Assembly (NCBI GenBank): GCA_021821705.1
Contig: JAKACE010000136.1
Coordinates: 1 to 5,769 of the forward strand
Length of the DNA stretch: 5,769 nucleotides
Direction: 5' to 3'
DNA from: Actinomycetes bacterium
GTDB taxonomy: Bacteria > Actinomycetota > Acidimicrobiia > Acidimicrobiales > Palsa-688
This document shows, piece by piece, positions 1 to 5,636 of the stretch; positions within the stretch are counted from its first letter, which is position 1; each line of letters starts with the position of its first letter. The translations under genes were made by a program, and so were the position numbers. The notes beneath the pieces are model-generated. The model was not told where the DNA came from. It was given only the letters and a program-made list of their open reading frames with translations, and searched no databases.

Positions 1-136
1 AGCGGTACCACTGAGCCACGGCTTCGACATGGCGATACGAACCAGCGCGGCTGCGGCCGGTCTCGCCTTCATCGTGGCCCTCGTCGTGCTCGGCACGAAA
101 AAGACACCCTCGGCGCTTGCGGCGCTCAAAGCGTGA
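1..136 (+). CDS. C-terminal end of a major-facilitator-type transporter (partial)
   Basis: The frame is open from base 2 to the TGA at 134-136 and gives 44 residues. They read as a short loop (SHGFD), a hydrophobic helix (roughly residues 15-32, rich in Ala, Leu and Val) and a basic tail (TKKTPSALAALKA). A last transmembrane helix preceded by a G-F-x-x-A segment and followed by a short charged tail is how many drug-efflux MFS proteins (DHA2/EmrB-QacA type) end, so I infer an MFS efflux pump. No diagnostic MFS motif lies inside the window, so another multi-helix membrane protein is possible. The stop lies 11 nt inside the 3' end of the convergent PLD-family gene, leaving no room for a terminator between them. 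Confidence 0.6.
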   Translation, partial: AVPLSHGFDMAIRTSAAAAGLAFIVALVVLGTKKTPSALAALKA

Positions 137-1124
137 GGGGTGCTGCGGTCCACCACTGGGCGAACGCGTGCGTAACGGGCCCGACAACGGCCGGGTCGGC
201 CGTGACCACACCCAGTTCGCGGTTGTACACCATCGAACTGGTCGAGTAGTTGATGGACCCGACGTAAGCCCGCCTGCCGTCCACCAGGATGAGCTTGGCA
301 TGTATGTACAGAGCCTTTTCCGAGTAGGGATAGAGGCGCACATGCGCTCCGGCGGAGACGAGCCGGCGCAGGGCCCCTGTCCACGAGGGATCCTGGGTCA
401 TGAGCACCTCGACGTCCACCCCTCTGCGGGCGTCGGCCTCCAGGGCGCTCACCACCGCGGCCGACGCCATTTCCTCGCTCGAGGTCTCCAGGCTGGAGCG
501 GGCCGAAGCGATGAGCCCCAAGAGGCCCTGCTCCGAGCCGGGAGAGAAAATGAGGTCCCCCACCTGGCCCCTGACCGGCACCCGGTACGGGCTCCCCGCC
601 AGGTCGCCGGCCCAGTCGCCGTCGAAGGCACGCACGATCGCAGTCACGTCGGCGGCCCGGCGGTCCTCTACCAGCAGGTCAGCCGTCCCGGCGTAGTACC
701 GGCTGGTCAGGTTGGCCGTCATCACGAGAGCGGCCGCGTTGTCGACCACGACCGTCTTTTGGTGCACGATGACCGACGGCGGCGCCCACTCGACGTGAAC
801 GCCAGCCCCTGCGAGCTCCGCTGCCGCCTGGCGGTTGGCCCACTTGCCCGAGTACGCCCTGTCCAGGAGGACCCGCACGTCCACGCCCCGCTCGGCGTCC
901 ATCGCCAGGTCGTGCTCGGCCTCGGGGTCCTCCAGCTCGTACATTGTCATGTCGAGCGAGCGGCGGGCGGACAGGATGAAGGAGTAGACGGCGCCGAAGC
1001 CGGCACCAGGCTCGGTGAGAACCCGCAGCGGGGTGGCGCCGACCGAGGCGCGCCGAGCCGCACCGGCAGGTGCCAACGTCAGGGACACCGCCACAACCAA
1101 GGCGGTCAGACAAGAGCTCTTCAC
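126..1124 (-). CDS. Secreted phospholipase D-like protein with two HKD motifs
   Basis: A protein of 332 residues from the GTG at 1124. It begins with a signal peptide: Lys2, a hydrophobic core at about 6-19 and a likely cut after Ala22 (A-G-A). No lipobox cysteine is seen, so it is probably exported as a soluble protein. Two HxKxxxxD motifs follow: H121-K123-D128 and H275-K277-D282. The second has the usual G289-S290-x-N292 and a downstream N-R-E-L-G; in the first the GSxN glycine is Met (M135-T-A-N138). Two motifs on one chain form one active site, with a histidine as nucleophile, in the PLD superfamily (COG1502: phospholipases, cardiolipin synthases, nucleases). The substrate, lipid or nucleic acid, cannot be decided here. 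The frame extends upstream to an ATG at 1244, but that would bury the signal peptide, remove the TAGGGT box and cover the inverted repeat, so I prefer GTG. The start shows no clear Shine-Dalgarno. Confidence 0.88.
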   Translation of the reverse strand: MKSSCLTALVVAVSLTLAPAGAARRASVGATPLRVLTEPGAGFGAVYSFILSARRSLDMTMYELEDPEAEHDLAMDAERGVDVRVLLDRAYSGKWANRQAAAELAGAGVHVEWAPPSVIVHQKTVVVDNAAALVMTANLTSRYYAGTADLLVEDRRAADVTAIVRAFDGDWAGDLAGSPYRVPVRGQVGDLIFSPGSEQGLLGLIASARSSLETSSEEMASAAVVSALEADARRGVDVEVLMTQDPSWTGALRRLVSAGAHVRLYPYSEKALYIHAKLILVDGRRAYVGSINYSTSSMVYNRELGVVTADPAVVGPVTHAFAQWWTAAPLTL

Positions 1125-1131
1125 GGCGCCG

Positions 1132-1137
1132 ACCCTA
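1132..1137 (-). promoter_or_regulatory. Putative -10 box (TAGGGT) for the PLD-like gene, leaderless type
   Basis: On the minus strand TAGGGT lies 7 nt before the GTG at 1124. It fits the actinobacterial TANNNT -10 consensus, with transcription starting at or next to the start codon. There is no Shine-Dalgarno in between, which agrees with a leaderless mRNA. The -35 is weak (TTCGGG at 1159-1154, 16-bp spacer). Confidence 0.5.
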
Positions 1138-1179
1138 CGCCATGCCTGGGACGCCCGAACGGGGCCGCCCCGGCAGGCC

Positions 1180-1223
1180 CGGCTGGGGCCAACCCCACCT
1201 TGGCCTGGTGCTGGCCCCAGCCG
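1180..1223. repeat. 12-bp perfect inverted repeat in the divergent promoter region
   Basis: CGGCTGGGGCCA (1180-1191) is the exact reverse complement of TGGCCCCAGCCG (1212-1223), separated by 20 nt. Inside the spacer CACC (1196-1199) and GGTG (1207-1210) can also pair, and TGGGG/CCCCA (1184-1188 and 1193-1197) gives a nested alternative. It lies between the two start-proximal promoters of divergent genes, where a terminator makes little sense, so an operator for a dimeric regulator is the likeliest role. The response regulator encoded downstream is an obvious candidate, but this is inference. Confidence 0.6.
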
Positions 1224-1266
1224 CGAGACGCCTGCTGGCGGCATTCCCGGCGTGGCACGGGGGTCT

Positions 1267-1272
1267 TAGCCT
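1267..1272 (+). promoter_or_regulatory. Putative -10 box (TAGCCT) for the ABC/two-component operon, leaderless type
   Basis: TAGCCT ends 8 nt before the ATG at 1281 and fits TANNNT. No purine-rich Shine-Dalgarno lies between the box and the ATG, so the operon mRNA probably begins at or within two bases of the start codon. A weak -35 (TTCCCG, 1244-1249) sits at a 17-bp spacing. Confidence 0.55.
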
Positions 1273-1280
1273 TCGTACCG

Positions 1281-2219
1281 ATGATTACCGCACATTCGCT
1301 GACGAAGCGCTACGGGGCGACGCCGGCTGTGGACAACCTGACCTTCGAGGTCCCTGCCGGCCTGGTAACAGGCTTCCTCGGGCCGAACGGGTCGGGGAAA
1401 TCGACGACGATGCGCATGATCATGGGCCTCGACGTCCCGGACTCGGGCTCGGCGCTCATAGGCGGCAGGGTGTTCCGGGAGCTGCCCTGGCCCCTGCGCG
1501 AGGTCGGTGGCCTGCTCGACGCCAAGGCCTTCCACCCTGCCCGCACCGCCCGCAACCACCTGCGCTGGCTTGCGCTCACAAACGACATCCCGATGAGGCG
1601 GGTGGACGAGGTGCTCGACGAGGTCGGGCTGTCCTCCGTTGCGAACAAGCGGGCCGGGAAGTTCTCGCTCGGCATGAGCCAGCGCCTCGGTATCGCCGCC
1701 GCATTGCTCGGCGACCCCGCCGTCCTGCTCTTCGACGAGCCCGTCAACGGCCTCGATCCAGAAGGCATCCGCTGGGTGCGCAACTTCCTGCGTCGCCTGG
1801 CCGCCGAGGGCCGCACAGTCTTCGTTTCCAGCCACCTGATCAGCGAGATGTCGCTCACCGCCGACCGCCTCGTCGTCATCGGCCGGGGAAGGCTCATCGC
1901 CGAGACCAGCGTGGCGGACTTCGTGGCCAGGAGCGGGCGCGGCGCAGTCAAGCTGGTCACGCCGGACCGGGCCGGGTTCGCCTCTGCGCTGGCCGCCGCA
2001 GGTGCCACGCTCGAGGACGGAGAGGCCGGTTCGCTCACAGTCGAGGGTTTGACGGCCCCTCAGATCGGCGATATCGCTGCCCGCGACGGGTTGCGGGTCT
2101 ACGAGCTGACGCCCGTGGCCGTCTCCCTCGAGGACGCCTTCATGGAGCTCACCCAGGACGAGGTCGAGTACCGCCCGTCGAGCATGGCCGGCGCCGTCGG
2201 CGCCGGCGTCACAGAGTAG
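1281..2219 (+). CDS. ABC transporter ATP-binding protein, BcrA/CcmA-like
   Basis: 312 residues, one nucleotide-binding domain that powers export with the permease encoded next. Walker A is GPNGSGKST (34-42), the signature SLGMSQR (129-135), Walker B VLLFDEP (148-154), the D-loop GLDP (157-160) and the H-loop His185. The signature is of the LGMxQR type seen in bacitracin/antibiotic-export ATPases (BcrA family) instead of LSGGQ, and the usual Q-loop position reads GGLLDAKAFHP, with Asp80 in place of Gln. Both are normal for this actinobacterial subfamily. Residues after about 215 form the family's C-terminal extension and end in a Gly/Ala-rich tail. The ATG at 1281 is chosen because it starts right at the conserved first strand (MITAHSLTKRYG) and follows a -10 box. 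The same frame stays open far upstream, but only as antisense to the PLD gene. The stop is 8 nt before the permease start. Confidence 0.93.
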   Translation: MITAHSLTKRYGATPAVDNLTFEVPAGLVTGFLGPNGSGKSTTMRMIMGLDVPDSGSALIGGRVFRELPWPLREVGGLLDAKAFHPARTARNHLRWLALTNDIPMRRVDEVLDEVGLSSVANKRAGKFSLGMSQRLGIAAALLGDPAVLLFDEPVNGLDPEGIRWVRNFLRRLAAEGRTVFVSSHLISEMSLTADRLVVIGRGRLIAETSVADFVARSGRGAVKLVTPDRAGFASALAAAGATLEDGEAGSLTVEGLTAPQIGDIAARDGLRVYELTPVAVSLEDAFMELTQDEVEYRPSSMAGAVGAGVTE

Positions 2220-2222
2220 GAG
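2218..2222 (+). promoter_or_regulatory. Shine-Dalgarno that fixes the permease start
   Basis: AGGAG overlaps the TAG stop of the ATPase gene and lies 5 nt before the GTG at 2228. It supports GTG as the permease start and coupled translation of the two subunits. Confidence 0.7.
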
Positions 2223-2227
2223 CAACA

Positions 2228-3043
2228 GTGACCGACACGACCCAGGCATTCGCGTCCGCACCGGCAGGCCACTACCGCTTCAAGCACGTGGCCAGATCCG
2301 AGGCCTTGAAGGTGCTGACGCTGAGGTCCACCGCCATCACCCTCGTAGTGACCGTCGCAGCCGCCCTCCTCGTGACCGGGCTGGTGGCCAACGCCAACCT
2401 GCACCACGGGGCCGGCTACTACTTCGGCTTCGACCCGACCCAGACCTCGCTCGTCGGCCTCATACCGGCAGCGCTTACGGGCGGTGTCTTCGGAGCCCTG
2501 CTGATCACCGGTGAGTACGCCAGCGGCACCATCCGCGGCACCCTGGCCGCTGCGCCGAGAAGGACGATGCTGCTGGTCGCCAAGGTCGCCGTCACGGCTA
2601 CGGCAATGGCCGTTTTCTCCGAGATGCTCACCTTTGCCGCCTTCTTCCTGGGGCAGGCGGTCCTGTCGGGCGGAGGGGCACCGTCGGCGAGCCTCGGCTC
2701 GCCCGGTGCGCTGCGGGCCGTGCTCATGACCGGAGCCTTCATAGCGCTCCTGGCGCTCATGTCGTTCGGCTTCGGGCTCATCTTCCGCAGCACTGCCGGT
2801 GCCATCGCCTCCTTCGTCGGGATCGTGTTCGTACTGCCGCTCGTGATGCGAGGCATATCGGAACCCGACCTTCGCTATGTCCCCACCCAGATCCTGACCA
2901 ACTCGGTGATGTCCACCGTCAGCCTTGGACCGGGTGGGGTCGTCAAGCCGCTCTCGCCTACCGTAGGATTGCTCCTCATGGTCCTGTATGCGGCGGTCTC
3001 GCTGGTCGTGGGCGCCACGCTGTTCGTGAAGCGAGACGCCTGA
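2228..3043 (+). CDS. ABC-2-type transporter permease subunit
   Basis: 271 residues from the GTG at 2228. The chain starts with a cytoplasmic stretch (H-V-A-R-S-E-A-L-K, about 20-28, the usual amphipathic lead-in of ABC-2 permeases) and then shows about six hydrophobic helices near 35-53, 74-95, 114-143, 163-186, 190-208 and 244-267. Between helices 2 and 3 is the motif TGEYASGTIRGTLAAAPRR (94-112), matching the conserved E-Y-x-x-G-T-I-R-x-x-L-x-x-x-P-R-R of exporter permeases that pair with BcrA-like ATPases. It is the membrane half of the exporter, probably as a dimer with two copies of the ATPase. The exported compound is unknown. The gene is 26 nt upstream of the kinase gene. Confidence 0.88.
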   Translation: MTDTTQAFASAPAGHYRFKHVARSEALKVLTLRSTAITLVVTVAAALLVTGLVANANLHHGAGYYFGFDPTQTSLVGLIPAALTGGVFGALLITGEYASGTIRGTLAAAPRRTMLLVAKVAVTATAMAVFSEMLTFAAFFLGQAVLSGGGAPSASLGSPGALRAVLMTGAFIALLALMSFGFGLIFRSTAGAIASFVGIVFVLPLVMRGISEPDLRYVPTQILTNSVMSTVSLGPGGVVKPLSPTVGLLLMVLYAAVSLVVGATLFVKRDA

Positions 3044-3059
3044 GGCGAGCCGGCGCAGC

Positions 3060-3065
3060 GGAGGG
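3060..3065 (+). promoter_or_regulatory. Shine-Dalgarno supporting a TTG start for the kinase
   Basis: GGAGGG sits 4 nt before the TTG at 3070. The next in-frame candidate, a GTG at 3118, has a poorer purine run before it. The protein's conserved region begins after both, so the choice rests on this site. Confidence 0.55.
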
Positions 3066-3069
3066 CCGG

Positions 3070-4416
3070 TTGCAGATCCAGGCCCCGGGTGGCCGGGCAG
3101 CTGAGGCCAGGCGCCTGGTGCAGGCCGTCGGCAGGGAGCCCTTCCGTCGGCGGAGCTGGGCCGAGCTGGGCTTCTTCCTCGCCGGCTCCGCTCTTGGCCT
3201 GTCAGGGGTGCTGCTGCTCGGCGCCATCGGCGTCATCGGGATAGGCCTGACAGTTGTCTTCGTCGGCACGGTCGTCCTGGCAGGCGGGCTGCGCACGGCC
3301 CGCGGGCTCGGCCGCTGGCAACGGTCCTTGGCCCGCCGGCTGTTGGGCCAGCAGCTGGCGGGCCCTGAAGCACCTGCCGCCGGGCCTGGGCTCCTCGGGT
3401 GGGTGCGCTCGTCGCTCGGCGACCGGGGGGCATGGCGGGCCGTGGCCTACCTGGCGGGCAAGATCCCGCTCACCATCTTCGGCGTGTGGTTCGCTCTCAG
3501 CGTCTGGGTCGAGGCGGTCTCAGGCCTCCTTTCGCCCTTCTTGGGCCATGCGGCTGCCGGTCGGTTCGGGGCCTTCGGCCGCCTGCTCGTACCAGCCCAG
3601 GCAGGAGCTCACCCGCCCGGTACCCTCACCCGCGTGGGCGTGTTCGCCGGTGGGGCCGTGCTGCTCTTCATCGCCCCGTGGACGATGAGGCTGGTGGTGC
3701 AGCTCGACCTGCGGCTGATGCGCATGCTGCTCGGACCGGACGCGGCATCCTCGCGGGTCAGGTCCCTCGAGGTGTCGCGGTCGAAGACGCTCGACGCGAC
3801 CACCGAGACACTGCGGCGTATCGAGCGCAACCTCCACGACGGCACCCAGGCCCAGCTGGTGGCGCTGGCAATGCGCCTCGGCCAGGCCAAGGACAAGCTC
3901 GAGCACCTCACGCCCGAGAGCGCGGCGGCGGACGTCGCTGCCGTCCGGCGCCTGGTCGACGAGGCCCACCGCGGGGCCAAGGAGGCGATCACCGACCTGC
4001 GGGACATGGCCCGCGGCATCCACCCGCCCGCCTTGGACACAGGCCTCGAGGCCGCACTCGCCACTCTCGCCGCCCGTAGCGCGGTGCCCACGGAGGTAAC
4101 GGTCTCGGTACCGGCCAGGCCGTCGGCCACCATCGAGGCCATCAGCTACTTCTGCGCCGCCGAGCTCCTGGCCAACGTGGCTCAGCACGCCCGCGCCACC
4201 CGGGCCTCGCTCAGCTGTGCCCAGCATGGCCCCTGGCTGCGCATCGTCGTGCGTGACAACGGTAAGGGGGGCGCAGTGCTCGGCCGTGCCGGCTCGTCGT
4301 CGAGCGGGCTGGCCGGGCTCGCCGACCGGGTGGCAGCCGTGGACGGTCACCTGAGCGTCGCCAGCCCGCAGGGTGGCCCGACGGCCGTCACCGTCGACCT
4401 ACCGTGGCGTTCCTGA
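3070..4416 (+). CDS. Membrane sensor histidine kinase, HisKA_3 (NarL-partner) type
   Basis: 448 residues from a TTG start. The N-terminal half resembles the actinobacterial 'putative sensor' domain (PF13796): four hydrophobic helices near 33-50, 53-73, 131-154 and 188-210, with R-A-V-A-Y-L-A-G-K-I-P-L (123-134) leading into the third. There is little extracytoplasmic sequence, so sensing is probably within the membrane or through the partner transporter. The dimerisation/phosphoacceptor helix follows with R-I-E-R-N-L-H-D-G-T-Q (250-260); His256 is the expected phosphorylation site. The ATP-binding domain has the N-box ELLANVAQHA (365-374, Asn369), G1 DNGKGG (396-401) and G2 SGLAGL (412-417), and ends in the usual short strand T-V-D-L-P. 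All catalytic boxes look intact, so the kinase should be active. The regulator start follows after a single base, making it the evident partner. Confidence 0.9.
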   Translation: MQIQAPGGRAAEARRLVQAVGREPFRRRSWAELGFFLAGSALGLSGVLLLGAIGVIGIGLTVVFVGTVVLAGGLRTARGLGRWQRSLARRLLGQQLAGPEAPAAGPGLLGWVRSSLGDRGAWRAVAYLAGKIPLTIFGVWFALSVWVEAVSGLLSPFLGHAAAGRFGAFGRLLVPAQAGAHPPGTLTRVGVFAGGAVLLFIAPWTMRLVVQLDLRLMRMLLGPDAASSRVRSLEVSRSKTLDATTETLRRIERNLHDGTQAQLVALAMRLGQAKDKLEHLTPESAAADVAAVRRLVDEAHRGAKEAITDLRDMARGIHPPALDTGLEAALATLAARSAVPTEVTVSVPARPSATIEAISYFCAAELLANVAQHARATRASLSCAQHGPWLRIVVRDNGKGGAVLGRAGSSSSGLAGLADRVAAVDGHLSVASPQGGPTAVTVDLPWRS

Positions 4417-4417
4417 G

Positions 4418-5080
4418 ATGGGCAGCACCGGCGCTCTCAGGGTCGTGATAGGGGAGGACTCTGCCATCCTCCGGGACGGTCTCGTCCAGTTGCTGGCGGA
4501 CCGTGGCTTCGTCGTCACCCGCGCCGTGAGCGATGCCCCCAGCCTCGAGCAGGCAGTGGCCGACGACCTCCCGGATGTGGCCGTTGTGGACATCCGCATG
4601 CCCCCCACCTTCACCGACGACGGGCTACGGGCGGCTCTCGCCGTCCGCCGCCTCCACCCCGAAGTGGGGATCCTCGTCTTCTCGCAGTACGTTGAGACCC
4701 GCTACGCTGCCGAACTGCTCGCCGGCGGCGCCGCCAGGATCGGTTACCTGCTGAAGGACCGTGTGGCCGACGTCGCCGACTTCGTGGACGCGCTGGTCCG
4801 GGTGGCGTCGGGTGGCACCGCCCTCGACCCTGAGGTCGTGACCCAGCTCATGGGCGCCTCCCGGCGCACAGACACGCTGGCCGCCCTGAGCGCCCGCGAG
4901 CGCGAGGTGCTGGCCCTGATGGCGGAGGGACGGACGAACTCCGCTATCGCCACCAACCTGGTGGTATCGGAGGGAGCGGTGGAGAAACACGTTGCCAATA
5001 TCTTCTCCAAGCTCAACCTGCCCGCCACGCCGACCGATCACCGCCGGGTCCTGGCCGTGCTCAGGTACCTGGAGGGCTGA
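4418..5080 (+). CDS. Response regulator, NarL/LuxR family
   Basis: 220 residues. The receiver domain (about 7-125) has the acidic pair Glu13-Asp14, phosphoacceptor Asp58 (V-D-I-R-M-P), Ser89 at the switch Thr/Ser position and Lys113 (G-Y-L-L-K-D-R). A linker leads to a LuxR-type helix-turn-helix (about 155-215) with L-S-A-R-E-R-E-V-L-A-L-M-A-E-G and the recognition helix region V-S-E-G-A-V-E-K-H-V-A-N-I-F-S-K-L. Phosphorylation by the adjacent kinase should promote dimerisation and binding to inverted repeats. The ATG at 4418 is one base after the kinase stop (TGAGATG), so translation is probably coupled. A GTG at 4373 in the same frame would add 15 residues that overlap the kinase and are not part of the receiver fold. 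It probably regulates its own operon; the 1180-1223 repeat is the best candidate site in the window. Confidence 0.93.
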   Translation: MGSTGALRVVIGEDSAILRDGLVQLLADRGFVVTRAVSDAPSLEQAVADDLPDVAVVDIRMPPTFTDDGLRAALAVRRLHPEVGILVFSQYVETRYAAELLAGGAARIGYLLKDRVADVADFVDALVRVASGGTALDPEVVTQLMGASRRTDTLAALSAREREVLALMAEGRTNSAIATNLVVSEGAVEKHVANIFSKLNLPATPTDHRRVLAVLRYLEG

Positions 5081-5089
5081 GCGCCAACT

Positions 5090-5108
5090 GCTCCGAGCTG
5101 CTCGGAGC
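5090..5108. terminator. GC-rich hairpin between convergent genes, probable bidirectional terminator
   Basis: GCTCCGAG (5090-5097), loop CTG, CTCGGAGC (5101-5108): an 8-bp perfect stem beginning 9 nt after the regulator stop. There is no T-tract on either side, which is common for terminators in high-GC actinobacteria but makes the call less certain. It lies between the regulator (+) and the possible small gene (-), so it could serve both. Confidence 0.55.
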
Positions 5109-5121
5109 CGGCGATCACGTC

Positions 5122-5346
5122 CTATAACACCTTGTACAGCGCGACCAGGCTTTCGATCTCGGTCCGGGACGGCCTACGGGCGCCCTGCTCCCGGCTCGTA
5201 GCCGGGCCCGCCAGCGGTCTCGGCCGTCTGCCGCGGGGCAACACGGGCAGGCGTGGCCGGCACAGCGACGATCGGGCCGACAGGGCCGTAGGGCGGACCG
5301 GCCCGTTGACGCTGCCCCGGCCCGGACCGGCTTCACTCTCCCGCAT
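5122..5346 (-). CDS. Possible small protein of 74 residues, unknown function
   Basis: I do not recognise this protein. The reason to call it is its start: on the minus strand AAGGGAGGT lies directly upstream, with 8 nt between GGAGG and the ATG at 5346, the strongest ribosome-binding site in the window. The chain begins MRESEAGPGRG, has an Arg/Pro-rich middle with one Cys (about residue 29), and ends in a more ordinary helical-looking tail, R-T-E-I-E-S-L-V-A-L-Y-K-V-L. By my count about 84% of third codon positions are G or C. Against it, the second codon position is also very GC-rich (about 70%), as expected for a chance frame, and there are no recognisable domains or membrane segments. It faces the regulator gene across the hairpin and diverges from the desaturase gene. 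It could be a real small basic protein, a decayed gene or noise. Confidence 0.4.
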   Translation of the reverse strand: MRESEAGPGRGSVNGPVRPTALSARSSLCRPRLPVLPRGRRPRPLAGPATSREQGARRPSRTEIESLVALYKVL

Positions 5347-5544
5347 CGTGCCTACCTCCCTTGCGCTCGGCGTGACTGAGGCAGCTTGCCACAACCGTCT
5401 TCGCCTCCCCTAAGGCCATAGGACCTCGGGCACGAAAGCCGAAGGTCGGCTGCCGCCAGGGTGGCTCTGCCCGCCTGGCAGGGCTCGGCACAGGTCGTGG
5501 CCCGGCCAGGCCGCACGGGACCGACCGTACTGCCGGCATGGTGG
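5347..5544. other. Intergenic region, no supported gene
   Basis: About 200 bp between the possible small gene (-) and the promoter box for the desaturase gene (+). Minus-strand frames here are Arg/Pro/Gly-rich, overlap one another and lack family signatures. Small inverted repeats are present (GCCGA/TCGGC at 5438-5450, GCCAGG/CCTGGC at 5455-5479) but none is convincing as a regulatory site. I see no tRNA, CRISPR or mobile-element ends. Confidence 0.5.
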
Positions 5545-5550
5545 TAGCCT
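5542..5550 (+). promoter_or_regulatory. Putative extended -10 promoter (TGGTAGCCT) upstream of the desaturase gene
   Basis: TAGCCT at 5545-5550 is the same hexamer as before the ABC operon, here preceded by TGn as in extended -10 promoters. A GAC-containing -35-like CCGACC lies at 5521-5526 with an 18-bp spacer. The predicted transcription start is about 5557-5558, which would give a 5' leader of about 79 nt before the desaturase ATG at 5637. Confidence 0.5.
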
Positions 5551-5557
5551 GAGCGCA

Positions 5558-5572
5558 ATGGTGCAGCCCTGA
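5558..5572 (+). other. Four-codon leaderless mini-ORF (MVQP) in the desaturase leader
   Basis: ATG GTG CAG CCC TGA begins 7 nt after TAGCCT, exactly where a leaderless start would be read, and stops after four residues. It could be a tiny regulatory uORF or chance. Nothing in the peptide points to an amino-acid-sensing role. Confidence 0.25.
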
Positions 5573-5583
5573 CCCCGTACCCG

Positions 5584-5616
5584 CTCGGCGTGGGCTGTCC
5601 CGAGTACCGTGCCCAC
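5584..5616 (+). promoter_or_regulatory. Two overlapping, mutually exclusive hairpins in the desaturase 5' leader
   Basis: Hairpin A pairs CTCGG (5584-5588) with CCGAG (5600-5604). Hairpin B pairs GTGGGC (5590-5595) with GCCCAC (5611-5616) over a 15-nt loop. The right arm of A lies in the loop of B and the left arm of B lies in the loop of A, so they cannot both form. It might be a leader switch, but stems of 5-6 bp arise easily in GC-rich DNA. Confidence 0.3.
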
Positions 5617-5636
5617 ATGCAGGTCGTCCGCTAGCA

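Noticed and set aside
1125..1244. Upstream ATG (1244) for the PLD-like gene, adding 40 residues
   Set aside because: The added part is Gly/Pro/Arg-rich and would move the signal peptide to an internal position. It also runs through the inverted repeat and the TAGGGT box.
117..1280. Long open + strand frame running into the ABC ATPase, which would make a 700-residue fusion
   Set aside because: It is antisense to the PLD-like gene, is Arg/Gly/His-rich without any domain, and the ATPase family begins at the ATG at 1281. The opening is a by-product of high GC.
1070..2227. Open + strand frame upstream of the permease that would extend it by 386 residues
   Set aside because: It overlaps the ATPase gene out of frame and is Arg/Pro-rich. 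The GTG at 2228 has its own Shine-Dalgarno and begins a normal-length permease.
1266..2261. Minus-strand open frame of 331 residues opposite the ATPase gene
   Set aside because: Mirror image of the ATPase codons, with no family motif and no plausible ribosome-binding site noted.
4453..4472. GGAGGA/TCCTCC hairpin within the response regulator gene
   Set aside because: Six pairs inside well-conserved receiver-domain codons; chance is sufficient in GC-rich coding DNA.
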